DNA from: Collinsella aerofaciens
GTDB lineage: Bacteria; Actinomycetota; Coriobacteriia; Coriobacteriales; Coriobacteriaceae
DNA length: 64,000 nucleotides
Direction: 5' to 3'
Assembly: GCF_028206795.1 (NCBI RefSeq)
Contig: NZ_JAQLFJ010000003.1
Location: forward strand, 166,419 to 230,418
Under the pieces are notes generated by a model, which saw only the letters and a program-made list of their open reading frames with translations, ran no database searches and was not told the origin of the DNA. Both the position numbers and the translations under genes were made by a program. This document shows positions 7,354 through 15,353 of the stretch, in pieces. The first letter of the stretch is position 1. Every line of letters begins with the position of its first letter.

Positions 7354-10236
7354 CTAAATAAATACGTCGACGAGGATGGGCATAAGGTTGAGCAGGCCAA
7401 ACACCAGCGCCACGCCCCAGCCGAGCTTAACGCAGCTGCGCCAGGTGCTACGGGCGAAGGTGTTGTCGATCAGGACCTCGACAAAATACGTCGCGGCCAT
7501 CACGACCAGGGCTACAACCCAGCTCACGGGGTTGTCCCAGACAAAGAACATGCCCACCCACATCAAAAACAGCACGGTCTCGCACCAGTGCATAAGGGTC
7601 ATCTTGGCCAGCGTGCCGCCGCTCATCTCGGTGGCGACGCCCTGGACGATCTCCTGATGCGCATGATGCGAGTACGAAAGGTCAAACGGCGACTTGCGCA
7701 GCTTGATGGTAAGCACCGCGAGCAACGCGAGGAAAATGGGCGCGCTGTGCACGATGATGGGGACCGACTGCCCCGTCACGGCGATGGAATCAAAGCTGTC
7801 GGTGGCAAGGTACAGGCCCACGCTCATCAGCAAAACGGCGGGCTCGTAACTCATAACCTGCAGTAACTCACGATCGGCGCCAACCTGGGCAAACGGGCTT
7901 TGCGTCGAGGCGGACGCCAGCACCACAAAGATCGCGGCGAGCGTCACCATAAAAGCGCACAGTAGCGTGTTAGAGCCCGACACAAAGATGCCGCCGCCCA
8001 CCACGGTAAAGATGAGCGCGCACGCCATATAGGTATCGTCCATGGTGTTTACGCTGGCGGGGGCCTTGCGCAGCAGCTTGGCAACGTCGTAGAAGGGCTG
8101 CAGCAGGCGCGGGCCCACGCGGCCCTGCATGCGGGCGGACAGCTTGCGGTCGATGCCGTCGATCAGGCCGCCCACAAGCGGCGCCAGTAAGGCAAATGCC
8201 ACGGTGCCAATAAAAATGCCCACGACGCCCGAACCTTCAAAATACTTGCCGCGCAGCACCGAGGGCGCACTCATGGCAAGTCGCTCGGGCCCAATCCACG
8301 CGCAACACAGCAGCGCAAACAAGATAATGCTGCAGCACACGACGCTACCCGCGGGGCCAATACGCTTCTCGCCAAGGGCGTCCTCCGAGTACCAATTGCG
8401 CTTTTCGGCCTTCACCTCGTGTCCCATCGAGCCGCGGAAATGGCGATATTTGTCGGTCCCCACGCCCGAAAGGTACACGTTGACGTGCGGTTTGTTGCTC
8501 ACGCGGAATGAAGTCAGCAGCACCACGGCGATAAACGCCACGATAACCACCATCAGGTACATGGCGTCCTTGCCAATAACGTACGGCACGCGGCCAAACA
8601 CCATGGCCAAGTAAGGCGACACCAGACCGCTCGAGATAACCGGGAACGCCACGCAGCACAGAATCAGCAGCGCGGCGATGGTGTTGAGGGCCATCCATTC
8701 GGTCTTATGGACATTGACCTCAACGTTTTGAGCCGTGGGGTCGACACCCGAAAGCTTGGCAAGCCACTTGCCCCAGAAGAAGAACGTCGCGGCCGAGCCA
8801 AAGGCCAGCACCATGATCATGAGCACGTTGCCAGTCTGCGCGAACGCCACCAGGGCGCCCCACTTGGACACGAGCATGCCAAACGGCGCCACAAACATGC
8901 CCATGATGCCCAGCATCATCAGACGCGTCAGGTGCGGCATGCGGCTGAACATACCGTCCATGTCCTCGATATCGCGGCTGCCGATATGATGCTCGGCCGT
9001 GCCCACGCACAGGAACAGCAGCGACTTTGCCACCGTGTGGAACAGGATCAGAAAGATGGCCGCCCATACGGCCTCGGGCGCGCCGACACCCAGGCAGGCA
9101 CTGATGAGGCCCAAGTTGGAAATGGTGGAGTACGCGAGCACGCGTTTGGCGTTGCTCTGCGAGATGGCCATGAGGGCAGCAAGCAAAAACGTGATGGCGC
9201 CCACACTCGTGACCATAAAGCCGGTTACGGGATAGATAGCATAGAGCGGGCTCAGCTTGACCATTAGGAACACGCCGGCTTTAACCATGGTTGACGAGTG
9301 CAGCAGGGCGCTCGTGGGAGTGGGGGCAACCATAGCACCCAACAGCCACGTGTGGAACGGCATCTGTGCGGCCTTGGTGAGTGCGGCGAGCGACAACAGG
9401 ATGATCGGCATCACCAGCAGTGCGGATTGCGCGGTACCGGCGCCGGAAAGCTCGATCATGCCCGAGATGGTCAGCGGCATGCCGTTAACGTGCAAGAACA
9501 TAAGGCCCGCCAAAAACGCGATACCGCCCAGCATGTTAAGGATGATCTGGGTGAAAGCGTTCTTGATGGCCTCGGGCGTGCGCGTGTAGCCAATCATAAG
9601 GAACGAGCACACGGTGGTGATTTCCCAGCCGCAGAACAGCCACTCAAGGTTGTCGCTCGTCACGATGACGAACATGGCCGAGAGGAACAGGAACATAAGC
9701 GCCAGGAACTGCGGGCGACGGTCGGGCGCGGTCTGCCCGCGCAGTGCGGCCTCGTGCTCGTCGTGGGCCTGGAAGTCCTTCATATAACCCAAGGCATACA
9801 CGCAGATGAGGCTGCCAACAATGCCGACGGCGAGGACCATGATCACGCTCATGTAGTCCAGGTAGAGCGGCGTCGCCGTGACGGCTTCGACCGCGGGCAG
9901 CGTCATGGCTGCAAAGGCGAACGAGCCCACCAGCTGGACTATGCCGAGCACCATGGCGAGCGCGTTCCTATATTTGTACGCGTTGTACAGGATTACGGCG
10001 CACAGGATGACGTCGATGACGGAGCTGATGATCGAGAGCACATGCGAGGTGCCGGAGGCAACCTCAAAGCTCTGCGGACCCATGCCAAAAAACATGACGG
10101 CGACTACAACTGTCACCGCCATAATAATGCCGGAGCCTATGAGCCCCACCGCATCGCGGGCGCGGTCACCGCGCGCGAGCAGCATGCCCAGCGCCGGTAC
10201 CAGCGGAAACAGGGTAAGGAAATACAGTAGCGTCAT
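7354..10236 (-). CDS. Fused membrane subunit of group 4 hydrogenase: NuoL/MrpD-like + NuoH-like
   Basis: A 960-residue membrane protein joining two subunits normally encoded separately (EchA and EchB). Residues 1 to about 600 form an antiporter-type proton channel with about 14 helices; AAQMPFHTWLLGAMVAPTPT is the family hallmark, with the conserved lysine just before it. Residues from about 650 form a NuoH/HycD-like domain with GRVGPRLLQPFYDVAKLL and, near the end, LRKSPFDLSYSHHAHQEI. Together they anchor the hydrogenase and couple H2 chemistry to ion movement. It is the first gene of the operon; GGGGGAG lies 8 nt before the ATG. No stop or restart is visible at the junction, so I take the fusion as real. 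Confidence 0.9.
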   Translation of the reverse strand: MTLLYFLTLFPLVPALGMLLARGDRARDAVGLIGSGIIMAVTVVVAVMFFGMGPQSFEVASGTSHVLSIISSVIDVILCAVILYNAYKYRNALAMVLGIVQLVGSFAFAAMTLPAVEAVTATPLYLDYMSVIMVLAVGIVGSLICVYALGYMKDFQAHDEHEAALRGQTAPDRRPQFLALMFLFLSAMFVIVTSDNLEWLFCGWEITTVCSFLMIGYTRTPEAIKNAFTQIILNMLGGIAFLAGLMFLHVNGMPLTISGMIELSGAGTAQSALLVMPIILLSLAALTKAAQMPFHTWLLGAMVAPTPTSALLHSSTMVKAGVFLMVKLSPLYAIYPVTGFMVTSVGAITFLLAALMAISQSNAKRVLAYSTISNLGLISACLGVGAPEAVWAAIFLILFHTVAKSLLFLCVGTAEHHIGSRDIEDMDGMFSRMPHLTRLMMLGIMGMFVAPFGMLVSKWGALVAFAQTGNVLMIMVLAFGSAATFFFWGKWLAKLSGVDPTAQNVEVNVHKTEWMALNTIAALLILCCVAFPVISSGLVSPYLAMVFGRVPYVIGKDAMYLMVVIVAFIAVVLLTSFRVSNKPHVNVYLSGVGTDKYRHFRGSMGHEVKAEKRNWYSEDALGEKRIGPAGSVVCCSIILFALLCCAWIGPERLAMSAPSVLRGKYFEGSGVVGIFIGTVAFALLAPLVGGLIDGIDRKLSARMQGRVGPRLLQPFYDVAKLLRKAPASVNTMDDTYMACALIFTVVGGGIFVSGSNTLLCAFMVTLAAIFVVLASASTQSPFAQVGADRELLQVMSYEPAVLLMSVGLYLATDSFDSIAVTGQSVPIIVHSAPIFLALLAVLTIKLRKSPFDLSYSHHAHQEIVQGVATEMSGGTLAKMTLMHWCETVLFLMWVGMFFVWDNPVSWVVALVVMAATYFVEVLIDNTFARSTWRSCVKLGWGVALVFGLLNLMPILVDVFI

Positions 10237-10382
10237 ACCATCACTCCCCCATGCAAAAACGCTGCAATTGTTTAACGTTATAGCTCAATTGAGGAGTAGC
10301 GGCGACAGGTTTTCGGTCAACTGGGGAGTTTTAGGCGTACGAGGCAAGGAGCCTGTCCGCATTGGAGTAGAGGGGCGGCAAG

Positions 10383-10405
10383 AAAAATGCGCCCCTGTGG
10401 GCGCA
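10383..10405 (-). terminator. Intrinsic terminator of the HTH transposase-like gene
   Basis: Minus-strand stem TGCGCCC-ACAG-GGGCGCA followed by TTTTTCT, 12 nt past the stop codon at 10418. Confidence 0.8.
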
Positions 10406-10417
10406 CCATCCCGTTTG

Positions 10418-10813
10418 CTATTCCGCCTTTTTAACGCGCGGCTTGCGACCGCGCGGCTTATCGACCAGTGCGGACTCACCGCTCTCACGGTACTGACGGC
10501 ACCAAGCCTTGACCGAAGACTCGCTGGGAATCTTGTGCTTGATCATGGCCTCGCGAACCGTCAAGCCGTTTTCCAGACGGTCCTTAACCACAGCGAGCTT
10601 TACGTCGTACGAATAGGTGTGATGATGCGAACCGGCATTGAGAACGGCGTCGGCACCGCCCACGGCATACGCGCGGGCCCACTGACGAGCCGTGGCCTGG
10701 GGAATGCCAAGCTCCGCAGCGAGGGCGCGATGACCGACCCCCTCTTGGAGGATCTCGACGGCGCGCTGCCTAACCTCGGGCGCATGCGTGCGAGTCCTAG
10801 TTGCTTCCGACAT
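10418..10813 (-). CDS. Helix-turn-helix protein resembling IS3-type transposase OrfA
   Basis: A 131-residue DNA-binding protein with two helix-turn-helix units: residues about 12-45 (RQRAVEILQEGVGHRALAAE, then IPQATARQWARAY) and about 70-110 (YDVKLAVVKDRLENGLTVRE, then PSESSVKAWCRQYRESG). A basic tail (RGRKPRVKKAE) follows. This is the InsE/OrfA-like architecture of IS3 elements, but no integrase ORF (OrfB) or terminal repeats flank it and it has its own promoter and terminator. It may be a domesticated regulator or an IS remnant. I prefer the ATG at 10813 to the GTG at 10822. Its relation to the IS3 end at 63925 is unknown. Confidence 0.7.
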   Translation of the reverse strand: MSEATRTRTHAPEVRQRAVEILQEGVGHRALAAELGIPQATARQWARAYAVGGADAVLNAGSHHHTYSYDVKLAVVKDRLENGLTVREAMIKHKIPSESSVKAWCRQYRESGESALVDKPRGRKPRVKKAE

Positions 10814-10863
10814 ATCTGCCACTTCTTAGCCTTAACCGTTAATCTGCCTTCTTACGTGCAAGT

Positions 10864-10892
10864 TAGATAGTAGCATTTTACTGTTTGCTCAA
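10864..10892 (-). promoter_or_regulatory. Candidate promoter for the HTH gene
   Basis: On the minus strand TTGAGC (10892-10887) and TATCTA (10869-10864) are 17 nt apart in a locally AT-rich stretch, 50 nt upstream of the ATG at 10813. Confidence 0.4.
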
Positions 10893-11146
10893 AGCAGTTA
10901 ATTAAAATAGACGCGGCGTTATCTGGGCATTTGGCACCAAATTACGACATTTCTTTATCGATTATTTACGCTGGTAGCTGACTCACGGCTAATCGTCATT
11001 CGCTTGTCAACAAAATTGGCATCTCTTTATGTCCTTTGGTATAGAGGATATGGTTATTAACCCCTCCCCCAATAATTTTGAGTGATCTGCGAGGCAGTAG
11101 ACGTCCTCACTCCTCATGATTACCGCGCATTGCCATCCACCGGAGC
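10893..11146. other. AT-rich intergenic stretch without a recognised gene
   Basis: The 254 bases are AT-richer than the surroundings (for example TTACGACATTTCTTTATCG). Short frames exist on the minus strand but lack ribosome sites and protein-like composition. It may hold upstream promoter elements of the HTH gene. Confidence 0.5.
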
Positions 11147-11151
11147 AAAAC

Positions 11152-11186
11152 AAAAAGGGCGAGACCTGCGCGCTTGCAGGCCCCGC
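11152..11186 (-). terminator. Intrinsic terminator of the ene-reductase gene
   Basis: Minus-strand 11-bp stem GCGGGGCCTGC/GCAGGTCTCGC (two G-T pairs) followed by CCTTTTTGTTTTG, about 75 nt past the stop codon at 11261. Confidence 0.8.
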
Positions 11187-11260
11187 ACCGGTTGACATCC
11201 GACGGGACACAGCCGGGCGAGACGGATCCGTGCTACCGCCCCGCCTGGCCGCGAAGTTAA

Positions 11261-13291
11261 CTACAGCTCGTTGGCCGCGTGATATGCCGTGCGAATGGCG
11301 CTCGCGATGTCGGCGGTGCGCTCGCCCGAGCAGTCTCCCACGCAGGTCACGGGCACCGTCACGCCATCCAGGTCAAACGCGTTGGCCTTGGAGCCCACGG
11401 CCATCACCACGTAATCGCAGGCGATCTTTACCGGCTCCTCGGCGCCGTCCTCGGTAGTGCGAATGGCCTCCACGCCCTCGTCGGTAATGGCGGTCAGGCG
11501 GGTCTTCACGTGCTGCTCCACGTTGTGCTCTGCAAAGTCGCTCATAATCAGCGGCAGAATGGTCTCGGACTCGCCCGCGGCAATCTTGTCGAGCATCTCG
11601 ACAATCGCCACCTCGCAGCCGCGCTGCAGCAGGTACTCGGCAGTCTCGGTGCCCACCAGGCCACCGCCAATGACGGCGACGCGGCCCGTAAGCTCCGCCT
11701 TGCCGGCCAGCACATCCCAGCTCGAGACGACCTTCTCCGAGTCAGCGCCCGGAACGGGGATGACCACGTCGTGCGCGCCCACAGCCACAATCGCGGCGTC
11801 GGCGGCGTTGAGATCCGTGGGGCTAGCGGCATGGTTGAGCTCAACCTTCACGCCCAGGCCGGGCAGAATCTTCTCGTAATACTCGACCGAGCGCATAATC
11901 TCATCCTTGCGCGGAGGCGCGGCCGCCAGCACAATCTGGCCGCCCAAGTGATCGCTCGCCTCATAGACGGTCACGTCGTAGCCGCGTTTGGCCGCCACGC
12001 GCGCGGCCTCCAGGCCGGCGATGCCGCCGCCCACCACGGCGATCTTCTTGTCGCCCTCACCCGGTTTAATGGCGATGGTCGCCTCGTCGCCGTTCTCGGC
12101 ATTGAGCACGCACGAGATGTACTTGCGGTTTTGAATCGCGTCGACGCAGCCCTTGTTGCAGTTGAGGCACTCGCGAATGGGCTCACCCGTGGCGGCCTTC
12201 AGCGCAATGTCGGGGTCGCACATGAGCGAGCGGCCATAGGCGATAATGTCGGCCGCGCCGTCCTCAAGAATCTTCTCGCCAGCCTCGACCGAGACAACGC
12301 GGCCGACGGTTGCCACCGGCACGGAGACCAGGGCCTTGACGCGCTCGGCCACGGGCAGCGTCCAGTTGTAGGGCATGGCGCCCATGGGCGGAATGGTGTC
12401 GCCCATGTTGCCGGTGTGGTTTGCCTGCGCCACCTGGATCATGTCGATGCCGGCGGCCTCGAGCAGCTTGGCAAACTCGCAGGCCTCGTCGGGCAGCAGG
12501 CCGCCCTTGCCGCGCTGCGTGCCGTCGGGGTTCTCCATGATCACGGGGAGCTTGTACTCCACCATCAGCTCCGGCGCGGCCTCCTTAATGGCGGCGACAA
12601 CCTCCAGCGCGTAGCGGACGCGGTTCTCGAACGAGCCGCCGTACTCATCGGTGCGCTGGTTGAGGATGGCCGAGCACAGCGAACCCACCAGGCGGTCGCC
12701 GTGGACCTCGATGGCGTCGATCCCAGCCTGCTGCGCGCGGGCGGCCGAGGCGGCGATGGCTTCCTTGATCTGGGTGAGCTGCTCCACGCTCGCCTCGTTC
12801 ACAAAGTGCTGCATATCGTGGTGCAGCTTGGCGTAGGCCTGCTTGCGAATCTCGTTGGACTCGGCCATCTTGGCGGCAAAGGTCTCCTCGTCGCCGGCGG
12901 CCTTGGCCTCCTGCGCGGCCTTGGCGGCGGCCATGGAGCCCATGACCATGCGGCCGACGCCGGGCACGTCGTACTCGGGGTGGAACAGCTGCAGTGCGAC
13001 CTTGGCACCGTGCTTGTGGACGGCGTCGGCCAGCGCCTTAAACGTGGGGATCTGGGCGTCGGTCGCCAGCTTGGGCGTGGGGCTTGCAGTCATTACGGGA
13101 GCGACGTCGCCGATGACGATGTAGCTCACGCCGCCGCGGGCCAGGCGCTCGTAAAAGGCCAGGCTGCGCTCGCCAATGGAGCCGTCGCGCTCCTCATAGC
13201 CGGTGGTTAGCGGCGGGAACATAATGCGGTTCTTGAGCTCAAGGGGGCCAACCGTAATGGGCTGGAGCAGCTTGGATGCAGGTGCGGTCAT
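11261..13291 (-). CDS. FMN/FAD/4Fe-4S NAD(P)H-dependent ene-reductase (Old Yellow Enzyme-like, 2,4-dienoyl-CoA reductase/BaiCD type)
   Basis: A 676-residue soluble flavoenzyme expected to reduce activated C=C bonds using NAD(P)H. Residues 1 to about 370 are the FMN-binding TIM barrel (KNRIMFPPLTTGYEER; DEYGGSFENRVRYALEVV). Four cysteines in ECLNCNKGC plus a cysteine about 11 residues later (KYISCVLN) form the 4Fe-4S site. The C-terminal half has two dinucleotide folds, AVVGGGIAGLEAA (FAD) and VAVIGGGLVGTETAEYL (NAD(P)H). Bile-acid, steroid, enoyl-CoA and dietary-compound reductases of gut anaerobes share this design, so the substrate is open. GAGAGGA abuts the upstream ATG (13297) but sits 6 nt from the one at 13291, which decides the start. 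Confidence 0.88.
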   Translation of the reverse strand: MTAPASKLLQPITVGPLELKNRIMFPPLTTGYEERDGSIGERSLAFYERLARGGVSYIVIGDVAPVMTASPTPKLATDAQIPTFKALADAVHKHGAKVALQLFHPEYDVPGVGRMVMGSMAAAKAAQEAKAAGDEETFAAKMAESNEIRKQAYAKLHHDMQHFVNEASVEQLTQIKEAIAASAARAQQAGIDAIEVHGDRLVGSLCSAILNQRTDEYGGSFENRVRYALEVVAAIKEAAPELMVEYKLPVIMENPDGTQRGKGGLLPDEACEFAKLLEAAGIDMIQVAQANHTGNMGDTIPPMGAMPYNWTLPVAERVKALVSVPVATVGRVVSVEAGEKILEDGAADIIAYGRSLMCDPDIALKAATGEPIRECLNCNKGCVDAIQNRKYISCVLNAENGDEATIAIKPGEGDKKIAVVGGGIAGLEAARVAAKRGYDVTVYEASDHLGGQIVLAAAPPRKDEIMRSVEYYEKILPGLGVKVELNHAASPTDLNAADAAIVAVGAHDVVIPVPGADSEKVVSSWDVLAGKAELTGRVAVIGGGLVGTETAEYLLQRGCEVAIVEMLDKIAAGESETILPLIMSDFAEHNVEQHVKTRLTAITDEGVEAIRTTEDGAEEPVKIACDYVVMAVGSKANAFDLDGVTVPVTCVGDCSGERTADIASAIRTAYHAANEL

Positions 13292-13432
13292 GGACATTCC
13301 TCTCTTGTAGGCGCGGCGGCGATGATGCCGCGTAGTTACAACGAGGATATGGCATGGGGGCACGAGGGCGCAACGGAAATCGGCGGATAGCGGGTAAGGG
13401 CTGGTGGATGGGGTGGGCCTGGCCGCGGGTTT

Positions 13433-13649
13433 GTCTCAATCTGTAACGGTAAGACCCTATTTTGCCGAGCAACTGTTACAGATCGAGACAAACCAAACCC
13501 GCCTGCTAGAAAATCTCAATCTGTAACAACAACTCGGCAAAATCCGTCCCTCGTGTTACAGATTTAGACAAACGGGGGCCGGCTGCCGGAAAATCTCGAT
13601 CTGTAACATCTAGCCGTCCAAATCGGGTCTACGCGTTACAGATCGAGAT
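13433..13649. repeat. Array 1 of three 57-nt palindromic units, 80-nt period
   Basis: Units at 13433-13489, 13513-13569 and 13593-13649 each have about 15-nt inverted ends, (G/A)TCTCAATCTGTAAC and GTTACAGATCGAGA(C/T), around a variable interior of about 27 nt. Unit starts are exactly 80 nt apart. Related arrays occur at 50896-51116 and 57921-58058. Function unknown. Confidence 0.9.
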
Positions 13650-13698
13650 TTTGTTTGAGAGGTTGAAAACCGTGCCGAAAACACGGTCCCGGAATAAC

Positions 13699-13727
13699 AA
13701 AAAAGCTCGCCGGCTAGGCCGACGAGC
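13699..13727 (-). terminator. Displaced terminator of the tRNA-fMet gene
   Basis: Minus-strand stem GCTCGTCGGC/GCCGGCGAGC followed by T6, placed just after the truncated tRNA 3' copy. It is probably the original terminator of the initiator tRNA gene, separated from it by the 14.5-kb insertion. Confidence 0.75.
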
Positions 13728-13786
13728 TGCAAGTTCTTGGTCGCGGGGGCAGGATTTGAACCTACGACCTCCGGGTTATGAGCCCG
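13723..13786 (-). other. Attachment site (left), truncated tRNA-fMet 3' half
   Basis: 64 bases identical to 28252-28315. They include the 3' 49 nt of tRNA-fMet (13738-13786, anticodon loop to CCA) plus 15 nt beyond the CCA. The tRNA 5' half is absent here, so this copy makes no tRNA. Confidence 0.93.
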
Positions 13787-13930
13787 TAGTTTCCAAACTA
13801 TTTGACACTCTTTGATACCGCTTGACACCGTTATATAAGCAGGTAGATATGCATTTCTTCCAAAAACCCCAAATATCGGTTCTGTTCAATTTCGACCAAA
13901 ATTCGACCACTGAAAACTTGACTTCCGCCA

Positions 13931-14017
13931 CTGCGTGGCATACGCTCGGAGCAGCGCACCCGAAGCGCCCGCTTCACGGGCCGCACGGGCGTGCTGCTCC
14001 GAGCGTATGCCACGCAG
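13931..14017. repeat. 25-bp perfect inverted repeat upstream of the integrase
   Basis: CTGCGTGGCATACGCTCGGA (13931-13950) plus GCAGC is perfectly mirrored at 13993-14017 around a 37-nt GC-rich centre. It lies between the attachment site and the integrase ATG. It could terminate transcription coming from outside, or serve as an accessory recombination site. Confidence 0.8.
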
Positions 14018-14060
14018 CCATGGAGTCACACTCGTATTCATTTGACCAAAGGATCGGCAC

Positions 14061-15352
14061 ATGAGCAGGCCTCTTGTCGTTGGTAAGGGAAGCGCCCTTA
14101 AAAGCAAGACGCAGAAAAACGTCTACTATATCAGGCACAACATGGGCAAAGACCCCGTTACCGGCAAATATAGGTACTCACCTCGCCGAAAGGTCTATGC
14201 GAAGAACAAGTCGGAATTGAGAGCCGAGCTCGAAGCATATAAGGCTGAGCTCAATAGCGGGCTCACCATCAAAGACCCCGATAAGACCGTTTATCAGTAC
14301 ACCAAAGAGTTCCACGACGATCGCGTGGACGCCGAGACCATCAGCCCGCTTGCCCTTGACCGCGAAGAGCTTGAAATTAAGGAAATACAGGAGCTTTTCG
14401 GCAATTATCCCGTAAAGGACCTGAGGTCCCACATAATAAACGCCGGTTATGCTGAAGCCCGCAAAAGTGGAAGATTCTCCGAATCTGAGCTGCATAAAAT
14501 CAGTGTAAAACTGAATCAGATTATGAAGGCCGCCATGCTTGACGACTTGATTGTCAAGAACCCCTGCGCCGGTACCGTCATCCCGCGGCCCAAAGGAAAA
14601 GAGAGGCAGGCTCTTTCCCTCGATGAAGCCCGGAGGCTTCTCTCCCTCCTCCTTTCACAGGAGATGGACTCCCACAGAATAGGCACTCTCCTGTTGCTCG
14701 ATACCGGCATGCGCCGCGGAGAGATGCTCGGACTCAGATGGGGCGACGTCCATTTTGGCGACGGCTATGTCCGCATCGACGGACAGTATGCCGCCGACAA
14801 GCTGGTCAGAGACCCAAAGAGCTCAACGGGAAAAAGGTCCGTCTCTTTGAGCCCGCTTGCACTCGAGAGGCTCGCCGCCTGGCGCGAGCTTCAGCGCACG
14901 CTTCTCGCCGAAGTCGACCTCGAACAGGCTTCTGGCACCCCGATTGTGCACACATTAGTCGATCCCCAAAGAAACACGAGGGCTAAAACTAAAGATGACA
15001 AAAAAGAAAGAGGGGGCCAGTCGCCATCGCGCACATGGACCCAAATTGCTTTTCGCGATGGTTCCGCGAATGGTGCTCGGACTATGGCTTTGGGCAGTTC
15101 AGAGAAATCACGCACTACATTGAGCGAGACGGAAAGAGGTACGCTCGAGGTACAAAGTACTCCGGCCTGACCCCACACATGCTCAGGCACACGCAGGCAA
15201 CGTTGCTGATCGGAGAGAACGTCGACATCAAAACCGTCAGCAGCCGCCTCGGGCACAGCACCGTCAAGCTCACGCTAGACACCTATGCACACGCAATTGC
15301 CGCCAAGGACCAGGCCGCCGCAAACACCATCGGCAACTTGCTTTCAAATTAA
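14061..15352 (+). pseudogene. Tyrosine recombinase (integrase), frameshifted
   Basis: The frame starting at 14061 (AAAGGA ribosome site 7 nt upstream) encodes the N-terminal arm- and core-binding domains and the first catalytic arginine (LDTGMRRGEMLGLRWGDV). It loses the reading frame near 15000-15016 (A6 then G5 tracts). The rest continues in the -1 frame: GLTPHMLRHTQATLL (the H-x-L-R-H box), RLGHSTVKLTLDTYAH (histidine and the nucleophilic tyrosine), ending at 15352. A base gained or lost in a homopolymer explains this best. The A6 tract is not in the phase of a canonical A-AAA-AAG slippery site, so programmed frameshifting is unlikely. If the frame is truly broken, the element cannot excise by itself. 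Confidence 0.85.
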
Positions 15353-15353
15353 A

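Noticed and set aside
11007..11210. A 67-codon minus-strand frame ending KDIKRCQFC
   Set aside because: No ribosome site, and it runs across the terminator of the ene-reductase gene.
11279..13210. A 643-codon open frame on the plus strand opposite the ene-reductase gene
   Set aside because: The minus-strand frame has all enzyme motifs; the opposite frame is a high-GC shadow rich in His/Arg/Leu with no ribosome site.
13433..13649. CRISPR array
   Set aside because: Units are palindromic with inverted, not direct, repeats inside each 57-mer. There are only two or three units per locus and no cas genes.
13738..13786. A second tRNA-Met gene
   Set aside because: Only the 3' 49 nt are present; the acceptor 5' strand and D arm are missing.
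14999..15006. Programmed -1 frameshifting in the integrase at A6G
   Set aside because: The A6 run begins at the first codon position, so the heptamer is C-AAA-AAA in the reading frame rather than A-AAA-AAG. Tyrosine integrases do not normally use it.
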